From: Actinomycetota bacterium
Lineage (GTDB): Bacteria; Actinomycetota; Acidimicrobiia; IMCC26256; PALSA-610
Assembly: GCA_030839005.1 (NCBI GenBank)
Contig: JAUZEM010000098.1
Span: 1-11,195 of the forward strand
Length of the DNA stretch: 11,195 bases
Reading direction: 5' to 3'
The notes beneath the pieces were generated by a model. The model made no database searches, was not told the origin of the DNA, and saw only the letters and a list, made by a program, of their open reading frames with translations. Shown in pieces: positions 6,022 to 11,195 of the stretch. A program made the position numbers and the translations under genes. Each line of letters starts with the position of its first letter. Position 1 is the stretch's first letter.

Positions 6022-6600
6022 ATGCAACGCCTGCTGCTGTTGCGCCACGGGGAGTCGACGTGGAACGTCGAGCACCGGTGGCAGGGCTGGTTGGACCCGC
6101 CCTTGACCCCGGCCGGGGAGGCCCAAGCCGCGGCGCGGGCGCGAACCCTCGCCCACGACAGCTTTGCGCCGCGGGTGATCTACACGTCCGACCTGCAGCG
6201 CGCCGCTCGTACCGCGGAGATCATCGCCGCGCACGTCGAGGCGCCGGTCATCGCCGACGCCGGATTCCGCGAACGCTACGGCGGCGAATGGCAGGGCCAT
6301 ACCGGCGCGGAGATCGACGAGCGCTGGCCGGGGCTGCGCGATTCGTGGCGGCGCGGCGAGTTGACCGCGCCGCCCGGCGGCGAGGAGGACGTCGAGGTTC
6401 TCGAGCGTTTCGACGCCGCGCTCGCGCGCGCGCGTGCACAGGCCGGCCGCGGTGTGGTCGGAATCGTGACGCATCACGGAATGCTCCGCGTCGTCGCGAC
6501 GCGCGCCGGCGTCGACGTGCACACAGTGATCCCCAACCTCGGCGGTTTCTGGTTCGACATCGCCGAAGGCGCGCTGATCAACGCCGAGCCCCTCGAGTGA
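6022..6600 (+). CDS. Histidine phosphatase family protein (phosphoglycerate mutase-like)
   Basis: This is a 192-residue phosphatase of the branch-1 histidine phosphatase superfamily, which works through a phosphohistidine intermediate. The catalytic RHGE box is at residues 8-11 (LLLRHGESTWN), the acid E84 is in GFRERYGGEWQGHTG, and the second histidine is H152 in VTHHGMLRVVATR. The YTSDLQRAARTAEII segment is also typical. The substrate cannot be told from sequence. Relatives include cofactor-dependent phosphoglycerate mutases, alpha-ribazole phosphatase (CobC) and glucosyl-3-phosphoglycerate phosphatase. The length fits a phosphatase better than the longer classical mutases. I chose the ATG at 6022; an in-frame GTG at 6013 is possible. 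There is no clear Shine-Dalgarno sequence. A CACTGT hexamer seven bases upstream might be a weak leaderless -10. Confidence 0.9.
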   Translation: MQRLLLLRHGESTWNVEHRWQGWLDPPLTPAGEAQAAARARTLAHDSFAPRVIYTSDLQRAARTAEIIAAHVEAPVIADAGFRERYGGEWQGHTGAEIDERWPGLRDSWRRGELTAPPGGEEDVEVLERFDAALARARAQAGRGVVGIVTHHGMLRVVATRAGVDVHTVIPNLGGFWFDIAEGALINAEPLE

Positions 6601-6606
6601 CACCGA

Positions 6607-6633
6607 GATCGCCGCGATCGCCGCGATCGCCGC
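6607..6633. repeat. Three tandem copies of the 9-mer GATCGCCGC
   Basis: Perfect copies lie at 6607-6615, 6616-6624 and 6625-6633, just after the phosphatase stop. In one frame they encode an IAA-IAA-IAA hydrophobic stretch, but that frame has no start codon after its last stop, so I treat it as non-coding. Each unit carries the methylation-type tetramer GATC, though this is probably incidental. Confidence 0.7.
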
Positions 6634-6716
6634 GAGCGTCCTCGCCGGGATCGTCCTCGTCGGCCCGTATCGCCCGTGGTCAGCGCCGGGAGACAGTCAG
6701 TGGCACAGGTGCCGCG

Positions 6717-6729
6717 TAGGCTACGGACG
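6717..6729 (+). promoter_or_regulatory. Probable leaderless -10 element for the methyltransferase unit
   Basis: TAGGCT at 6717-6722 matches the actinobacterial TANNNT -10, and seven bases lie between it and the ATG at 6730. The first transcribed base would be at the start codon. No Shine-Dalgarno sequence is present, which agrees with a leaderless mRNA and supports this ATG over an in-frame GTG at 6676. A -35 is not evident. The element gives the methyltransferase-partner pair its own promoter, separate from the phosphatase gene. Confidence 0.6.
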
Positions 6730-8154
6730 ATGGCGACGCCGAAGAAGCGCGACCCCAAGGGTGGCACTTCGACCTCGAATTTCGGTGTCGGCAAGCGCGA
6801 GAACCACGATGCGTCCGCGTTCTATGAGCGCTTCGAGGCGCCCTCCCTCTCCGGCGACGACGACGTCCCCGCGCCATACGAGATCGAGAACCCGTTCGTC
6901 GAAGGAGACGCACGCCAGATGCGCGAGGTGCGCGACAACTCAGTCGCGCTCGTGGTGACGTCACCTCCGTACTTCGCCGGGAAGCAGTACGAGGAAGAGT
7001 TGGAGCGCGAAGGCGTTCCGGCGTCCTATCTCGAGTATCTCGACATGCTCCGGGCGGTCTTCGCCGAGTGCGCCCGCAAGCTCGAACCCGGTGGGCGCAT
7101 CGCGGTGAACGTCGCGAACCTGGGGCGCAAGCCGTACCGGAGCCTCTCGGCCGACGTGATCCACATCTTGCAGGACGACCTGAAGCTGCTCCTGCGCGGC
7201 GAGGTGATCTGGCGCAAGGGCGAGGGCGCCGCGGGAAACTGCGCGTGGGGATCGTTTCGCAACGCCGCGAACCCCGTGGTGCGCGACATCACCGAGCGCG
7301 TCGTCATCGCGAGCAAGGGGCGCTTCGACCGGGCCAAGGGTCGCCCCGAACGCGAGCGCTCCGGACTGCCGTCGGAGAGCACCATCGACGCCGACGAGTT
7401 CATGGCCGCAACCCTCGACGTGTGGGACATCCCCCCCGAGAGCGCCCGGCGCGTGTCGCATCCCGCGCCGTTCCCGGTCGAGCTGCCCGAGCGCCTGATC
7501 CGCCTGTACACCTACACCGGCGACCTCGTGCTCGATCCCTTCATGGGCTCGGGCTCCACGTTGGTCGCGGCCGCTCGGCTCGCGCGCCGCATCGTCGGGT
7601 ACGACCTCGACCCGACCTACGTCGACATCGCCCGCCTTCGCGTCCGTGATGAGGGCGCGCCAAACGAAGGCCCGGCGATCGAGCGCGTGAGCAGCACGCC
7701 GCCCGAGGCCGCCGGCGACAGCGCCGACTTCCAGGCGCGCGCGTCGCGCGAAGGCAAGGCCGCGCAGGCGCTGGCCGAGGAGCTCCTGAAGGAAACCGGG
7801 TTCACGATCGTCGCCAAGAACCAGCGCGTCCGCGGTACCGGCGTGGTGATCAATTTCATCGCGACCGACGCCGCGGAGGTCGAATGGTATTTCGACGTGT
7901 CGGGCGCCTTCACGAGCACACGCGGCGGATTGCTCCGGACCGACACCGTGTGGAAGTCACTCGGCCGCGCCCACGTGCTCGCCCGGGCCGGCAAGGGGCC
8001 GATCGTGTTCCTCACGTCACACCTCCCGCGCAGGGGGAGCGAAGGTGACGTCGCGCTGCGCTCCGCCGACGACATCGTTTTCGACGTCATCGAGATGCGC
8101 ACCTCGAAGGGCTACGAGTCGCTGCGCAAGTACGCGGCCGGCGGACACACCTAG
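6730..8154 (+). CDS. DNA methyltransferase (beta class, N4/N6) with extra C-terminal nuclease-like domain
   Basis: This 474-residue protein has the beta-class motif order. The catalytic motif TSPPY (77-81) comes first and the S-adenosylmethionine site LDPFMGSGST (268-277) later, followed by GYDLDPTYVDIARLR. TSPPY is usual for N4-cytosine methyltransferases, so m4C is the best guess, with N6-adenine not excluded. Between the motifs (about 160-245) is a likely recognition region. The N terminus (residues 15-37, with GKRENHDASAFYERF) looks like a conserved leader. Residues 341-474 are extra. GKAAQALAEELLKETGFTIV, a VINFIATD strand and EWYFDVSGAF resemble the helix-strand-strand core of PD-(D/E)xK nucleases. 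The expected Asp and E-x-K are replaced (N375; D389-V-S), so this part may be a dead nuclease or a binding domain. The stop overlaps the next start (TAGTG), so the two proteins are probably made together. Confidence 0.9.
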   Translation: MATPKKRDPKGGTSTSNFGVGKRENHDASAFYERFEAPSLSGDDDVPAPYEIENPFVEGDARQMREVRDNSVALVVTSPPYFAGKQYEEELEREGVPASYLEYLDMLRAVFAECARKLEPGGRIAVNVANLGRKPYRSLSADVIHILQDDLKLLLRGEVIWRKGEGAAGNCAWGSFRNAANPVVRDITERVVIASKGRFDRAKGRPERERSGLPSESTIDADEFMAATLDVWDIPPESARRVSHPAPFPVELPERLIRLYTYTGDLVLDPFMGSGSTLVAAARLARRIVGYDLDPTYVDIARLRVRDEGAPNEGPAIERVSSTPPEAAGDSADFQARASREGKAAQALAEELLKETGFTIVAKNQRVRGTGVVINFIATDAAEVEWYFDVSGAFTSTRGGLLRTDTVWKSLGRAHVLARAGKGPIVFLTSHLPRRGSEGDVALRSADDIVFDVIEMRTSKGYESLRKYAAGGHT

Positions 8155-9155
8155 TGGCCGATCTCCGGACGACGATCACCGAGGTCGTCACCGGATTGGG
8201 GATGCTGGGGTTCGACGACGTCGAGACCGCGTTGCTGGCCGCGCCCGACGCCTTGCTCAACGTCGAGCGATCCGACTACGAGAGCCTGTTGCGCGCGTGG
8301 AAGGAGCGCCGGCACCTCGACGTCTTCACGGCCGCGTTGATGAATGGTGGCGCGTTCCTCACGGCGCGCGACGGGCTACGTGGCCGAAAGCCGGTCGTGA
8401 TCGAGTGGAAAGGAGCGCATCGCGCGCCCGGCGACGAGGTCGTCCCCGCCGACCTTCGGATCGACCACGTCTATCTCGTCAGCTGCAAGTACCTGTCGCG
8501 CATCGTCGTGAACGCTTCGCCCCATCATCTGTTCGATCGCCTGCTCGCCGGCGGTCACGGTCGCCGGGGTCCGGCCTGGTTCGGTGAGGTCGCGCCCGCC
8601 GAGCACGAGACGTTGTACGCCGCGGTGCGCGCGGCGCTCCCTACCGAGCTCGATCTGCCCGCCGCGGTCGACGCGCTCGACATCCAGCAGCGCCACGACC
8701 TGGGCCGGCGGTTGCGTGAGGGATGGCCGAGCGAAACTCTCGGCCACTACGAGGCGATGGTCACGCGCGTTGCGGACGCGTCGGCGCAACGCTGGCGCGC
8801 CGCGATAGGAACCGACGCGGAATCGATGTTGTGGCGCCTGCTGCGCATCGGGAGCGCGCCGTATTTCGTGCTCGGCGCCGCACCGACCGGGTTCTTGCGC
8901 CTGCGCATCGCCACGCCCTGGGACTGGCGGCGGCACTTCGAGTTACGCGCGTTCGACGTCGAGCCTCGCGCGGGCGGCCAGCCCGTGGTCGCGTGGCGCG
9001 CGGTCGTGCGCGAGCGCGACACCCGAACCGAGCGCAATGTCGACGGCCACGTGGAGGTTCGCTGGAGCCACGGTCGCTTCGCCGGACGCCCCGAAGCGAA
9101 GGTGTATCTCGACACTCCGCACGCCGACGTGCCGGGCTACTTCCAGTTGAGGTGA
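8154..9155 (+). CDS. Unknown protein coupled to the methyltransferase; candidate restriction endonuclease
   Basis: Not a family I can name. It has 333 residues, no signal peptide and no TM segment. The GTG start overlaps the methyltransferase stop by one base (TAGTG), so it depends on that gene's translation. The most nuclease-like part is residues 81-128: VVIEWKGAHRAPGDE, then PADLRIDHVYLVSCKYLSRI, with D100, D104 and S110-C111-K112, and a downstream D128. Some PD-(D/E)xK enzymes (Cfr10I/NgoMIV type) have S-x-K at the lysine strand, with the missing acid supplied further on. A second possible E-x-K is E314-A-K316 in GRPEAKVYLDTPH near the C terminus. The middle (about 150-220) is helical; the end (235-333) looks beta-rich and aromatic. 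Endonuclease is an inference from position and motif. A helper or specificity subunit, or a non-defence DNA-binding protein, is possible. Confidence 0.8.
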   Translation: MADLRTTITEVVTGLGMLGFDDVETALLAAPDALLNVERSDYESLLRAWKERRHLDVFTAALMNGGAFLTARDGLRGRKPVVIEWKGAHRAPGDEVVPADLRIDHVYLVSCKYLSRIVVNASPHHLFDRLLAGGHGRRGPAWFGEVAPAEHETLYAAVRAALPTELDLPAAVDALDIQQRHDLGRRLREGWPSETLGHYEAMVTRVADASAQRWRAAIGTDAESMLWRLLRIGSAPYFVLGAAPTGFLRLRIATPWDWRRHFELRAFDVEPRAGGQPVVAWRAVVRERDTRTERNVDGHVEVRWSHGRFAGRPEAKVYLDTPHADVPGYFQLR

Positions 9156-9180
9156 CCGGGGAGTCCCGTACGCTGACGGC
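9147..9180 (+). promoter_or_regulatory. Probable leaderless promoter of the SDR gene
   Basis: TTGAGG (9147-9152) as -35 and TACGCT (9169-9174) as -10 are separated by 16 bp, with six bases from the -10 to the ATG at 9181. The -35 overlaps the end of the preceding gene. Transcription from the start codon itself would give a leaderless mRNA. This is the best promoter in the window because both hexamers are recognisable. Confidence 0.65.
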
Positions 9181-9963
9181 ATGCCCGGTAGCCCGCTGAT
9201 CGATTTCGCGCTCACAGACCGGCACGTCTTCGTCGTGGGGGTCGGCAGCGGCATCGGACGCGCGTGCGTGCGAGCGTTCGCGGCCGCGGGCGCGAACGTG
9301 TCGTGCTTCGACATAGACGGCGAGGCCGCGACCGTATCGGCCGACGCGATCGGCACTCGTGGTCGCGCGTTCACCGGCGACGCTCGCCGGCTGGACGACG
9401 TGCGCGTTGCGCTCGACGCCGCGGACGCCGAGTTCGGACCGCCCGACGTCGCGGTCGACGTTGTCGGCGAAACGCGTTGGGGACGGACGATCGAGCTCGA
9501 CGACGACGCGTGGGACCAGAGCTTCGACCTGGCACTGCGCCAGTTCTTCAATCTGGCCCGCGTCGCCGGACGCGTCATGTCCGACCGGCGTCGCGGGTCG
9601 ATCGTCGCGATCGCGTCGGTCAGTGGGCTGCGCTCCGCGCCATTGCACGGCGCGTACGGTGCGGCGAAGGCCGGGATGATGTCGCTCGTGCGCACCCTCG
9701 CGATGGAGCTCGGCGCGAACGGTGTGCGGGTGAACGCGGTAGCGCCCGGCGCCGTCCTGACGCCGCGCGTCGAAGCGATGATGAGCGAGGATCGTCGGGC
9801 GGCATCGGCGGCGAACATCACGCTCGGCCGCCTCGCCACGCCCGACGACATCGCCCGCGCGGTCGTGTTCCTCGCGTCCGACCTCGCGTCGTACATCACC
9901 GGCCAGACACTCGTCGTCGACGGTGGCGCCACCGCCCAGTTCCCCCTGTCATTGCGCGCCTGA
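9181..9963 (+). CDS. Short-chain dehydrogenase/reductase (classical SDR)
   Basis: This is a 260-residue NAD(P)-dependent oxidoreductase of unknown substrate. The Rossmann glycine motif is VVGVGSGIGRA (G20, G24, G26). An acidic residue D44 ends strand two (CFDIDGEA), which favours NAD(H). The active site has S146, Y159 and K163 (S-X12-Y-X3-K). PGAVLTPR and the end DGGATAQFPLSL fit the family. Two common features are altered: the NNAG motif reads DVVGE (93-97), and the helix-4 Asn of the catalytic tetrad is replaced by Ala (FDLALRQFF, A118). Activity is still likely, as some SDRs lack this Asn, but it is worth noting. The stop lies 15 bp inside the convergent membrane protein gene. No operon partner is evident. 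Confidence 0.92.
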   Translation: MPGSPLIDFALTDRHVFVVGVGSGIGRACVRAFAAAGANVSCFDIDGEAATVSADAIGTRGRAFTGDARRLDDVRVALDAADAEFGPPDVAVDVVGETRWGRTIELDDDAWDQSFDLALRQFFNLARVAGRVMSDRRRGSIVAIASVSGLRSAPLHGAYGAAKAGMMSLVRTLAMELGANGVRVNAVAPGAVLTPRVEAMMSEDRRAASAANITLGRLATPDDIARAVVFLASDLASYITGQTLVVDGGATAQFPLSLRA

Positions 9964-10614
9964 CCTCTTTTCTCCATGTCGACAACGAGATCCGGTGTCC
10001 GGGGTGTACAGGTCGTTCTCGTAGCCGGTGAGGCTCCGCATCGAGCGCGCGAGGGACGGCGGGTCGGGTGGTAGCTCGACGCCCGGCCGCACGTGCGCGC
10101 CGACGCGCTGCGCGGCGGCGATGAGGCAGGCGGTCGCCACGAACGCAGCTGCCGCGACGAGTCCGGTGCCATAGCTCGTACGCGCGTCCAGCGCACGGTG
10201 CACGACGAGGAACGTCGCGGCGGCTACCAGCGTGATCCCGCGCGCGATCTCGCGACCGCCCGCCGCAGTGCGTCCGAGACGACCGAAGCATGCGCACGGC
10301 ACACTCTGCTGCACCGCCCGCGCCAGCGCCGCCAGAAAGCCCGCGCAGGCGACGAGCAGCGCACACGCGAATACGAAGCCGAGATCGCCGCGGAACACGA
10401 CGACACCGGCACCGACAATCGCCTCGTAACTCGCGACGACCAACGCCAATCGGATCGAGAGCGTTCTGCGACCCGACAGCGCCGGGTCCAGACGCTGCAG
10501 GGTCAGCGCGAATACGCGCGGGCGCTGCAGCTTGCGGACCGCGGCCGTCCCGACGATCAGACCCAACGCGAGCGCGACACCGGTGTCCACCTGCGACCAC
10601 ACGGGAGCACTCAT
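9949..10614 (-). CDS. MauE/DoxX-like membrane protein with CxC motif
   Basis: This is a polytopic membrane protein of 221 residues with about five hydrophobic segments, at roughly 11-24, 53-72, 76-98, 123-138 and 148-168. The motif VPCACFGRLG (C107, C109) matches the conserved C-x-CFG of the MauE family (DoxX-like superfamily). MauE itself helps maturation of methylamine dehydrogenase. Relatives elsewhere are thought to support disulfide or thiol redox reactions at the membrane, often beside a thioredoxin-like protein. No thioredoxin-like gene is seen here, so the partner is unknown. The C-terminal tail (about 170-221) is hydrophilic and ends in a basic stretch. GACAAT, eight bases before the ATG, might be a -10. 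Its 3' end overlaps the SDR gene by 15 bp, tail to tail. Confidence 0.8.
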   Translation of the reverse strand: MSAPVWSQVDTGVALALGLIVGTAAVRKLQRPRVFALTLQRLDPALSGRRTLSIRLALVVASYEAIVGAGVVVFRGDLGFVFACALLVACAGFLAALARAVQQSVPCACFGRLGRTAAGGREIARGITLVAAATFLVVHRALDARTSYGTGLVAAAAFVATACLIAAAQRVGAHVRPGVELPPDPPSLARSMRSLTGYENDLYTPDTGSRCRHGEKRSGAQ

Positions 10615-10657
10615 GCCGGCGAATTGTCGTCGAAAACCGCTCGCGCGCGCGTAACGG

Positions 10658-11077
10658 CTACGAATCGTGATGGCGGCAGCGGCCCATCAAGGCATTGTGG
10701 GCGATGTCGAGCTCGAAGCCGTAGACATCGCGGACGCGAGCTACGAGCGGGGCGAACTCGTGCGCAGGAACGTCGAGCACTCGGCCACATTCCTCGCACA
10801 CGACGTGCGGGTGCGAAGCCGCCAGGTGGAAGAACGCGGCGCCGTGGCCGCGATGCACGTGCTCCACCAGGCCCCAAGCCTCGAGCGATTCGAGGGTCCG
10901 GTAGACGGTGGACACGTGGATCTCCGGATGCGCTCGCTGGACATCCTCGGCGATGCCTTCGGCAGTGAGGTGCTCGTGCGTGCCGCCGAGGAGCTCGATG
11001 ATCGTCCGCCGCGCGGTCGTGACGCGCCGGCCTTCGGCGCGCAGTACGTCGATTGCCCGAGTGGCCGCGTGACTCAT
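10658..11077 (-). CDS. Fur-family metal-responsive transcriptional repressor
   Basis: This 139-residue protein is a Fur/Zur/Nur-type repressor, which binds DNA as a metal-loaded dimer. The N-terminal winged helix includes RVTTARRTIIELL and the recognition helix HVSTVYRTLESLEAWGLV (54-71). The dimerisation domain carries the metal-ligand cluster FFHLAASHPHVVCEECG, with H84, H89, H91 and the C94-x-x-C97 pair. The second structural pair, usually C-x-x-C, is C134-x-x-H137 (GRCRHH) here, so a structural zinc would be C3H. The ATG at 11077 overlaps the upstream stop (ATGA); an in-frame TTG at 11089 would add four residues but is less likely. The coupled upstream protein has a His-rich tail, which favours zinc, nickel or cobalt over iron as the sensed metal. 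Which one cannot be decided from this sequence. Confidence 0.92.
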   Translation of the reverse strand: MSHAATRAIDVLRAEGRRVTTARRTIIELLGGTHEHLTAEGIAEDVQRAHPEIHVSTVYRTLESLEAWGLVEHVHRGHGAAFFHLAASHPHVVCEECGRVLDVPAHEFAPLVARVRDVYGFELDIAHNALMGRCRHHDS

Positions 11078-11195
11078 CGGTGCTCGCAATCGGTCTCGTG
11101 ATGGTCGAGGCCGTGCCGGTGCGTATGGACGTGGTCGCGATGCCGGTGCGCGTGCACGTGGACCAGGTTCGTCGCCTCGAGCAAGGCCGCGTCCG
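11074..11195 (-). CDS. C-terminal end of a His-rich protein, probably metal transporter related (partial)
   Basis: Only the last 39 residues are visible; the gene continues past the right edge. The segment reads DAALLEATNLVHVHAHRHRD and then HVHTHRHGLDHHETDCEHR, with 11 histidines. Such tails bind Zn, Ni or Co. The part before the histidines (LLEATNLVH) recalls the end of CbiO/EcfA-type ABC ATPases, but this is a weak resemblance over few residues. The ZnuC-like ATPases and metal efflux proteins with His-rich tails remain possible. The stop overlaps the fur ATG in ATGA, implying translational coupling and shared regulation with the repressor. Confidence 0.7.
   Translation of the reverse strand, partial: DAALLEATNLVHVHAHRHRDHVHTHRHGLDHHETDCEHR

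Noticed and set aside
6578..6730. Open frame after the phosphatase encoding a hydrophobic IAA-repeat segment that looks like a TM helix
   Set aside because: There is no ATG, GTG or TTG start after the preceding in-frame stop, and the hydrophobic run comes from the 9-bp repeat.
10642..10651. Alternating CGCGCGCGCG tract upstream of the MauE-like gene
   Set aside because: Such short tracts are expected in DNA this GC-rich; there is no evidence for Z-DNA or control.

Overview
The window is very GC-rich with strong third-position G/C bias. It carries an actinobacterial cell-envelope cluster: class B PBP, PASTA-type PknB kinase, TrpG/PabA amidotransferase and CrgA. I infer a high-GC actinomycete, possibly an Acidimicrobiia-like lineage because a MutY-type glycosylase sits between pknB and trpG. 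The taxon is not proven by anything I can read here.

Layout. (1) 1-4005: the C-terminal end of a PBP2-type transpeptidase, pknB and a MutY-like glycosylase run rightward with almost no gaps. The glycosylase ends inside the tail of trpG, which is on the other strand. trpG and crgA then diverge from 28 bp. crgA and pknB are co-directional and trpG opposes them, as in the Mycobacterium tuberculosis oriC-proximal cluster. (2) 4006-4089: a short gap between two converging genes holds three DnaA-box-like 9-mers, one a perfect TTATCCACA. (3) 4090-5856, minus strand: an acetyl-CoA acetyltransferase (thiolase), a one-TM zinc-ribbon protein and a tiny ANTAR-domain protein. (4) 5857-6021: a divergent control region with a 14-bp tandem repeat array that ends in a 9-4-9 inverted repeat. 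(5) 6022-9963, plus strand: a histidine phosphatase, a two-gene unit of DNA methyltransferase and unknown partner joined by a TAGTG overlap, and an SDR oxidoreductase. (6) 9949-11195, minus strand: a MauE/DoxX-like membrane protein, a Fur-family repressor and the His-rich tail of an upstream protein that overlaps fur by ATGA.

How the genes relate. Region 1 links septal/side-wall peptidoglycan synthesis (PBP, CrgA) to muropeptide-sensing Ser/Thr phosphorylation (PknB). The thiolase is probably under a TetR-like operator. The Fur protein probably controls the metal-handling gene it overlaps. The best candidate for an undescribed system is 6730-9155. There a beta-class, probably N4-cytosine, methyltransferase has a C-terminal extension that looks like a degenerate nuclease fold. 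It is translationally coupled to a protein with an S-C-K motif of the kind seen in some restriction endonucleases. Several genes (crgA, methyltransferase, SDR) have a TANNNT -10 element 6-7 nt before the ATG, which suggests leaderless mRNAs. I saw no rRNA, tRNA, CRISPR array, transposase or convincing intrinsic terminator, and no gene-free stretch over 300 bases.
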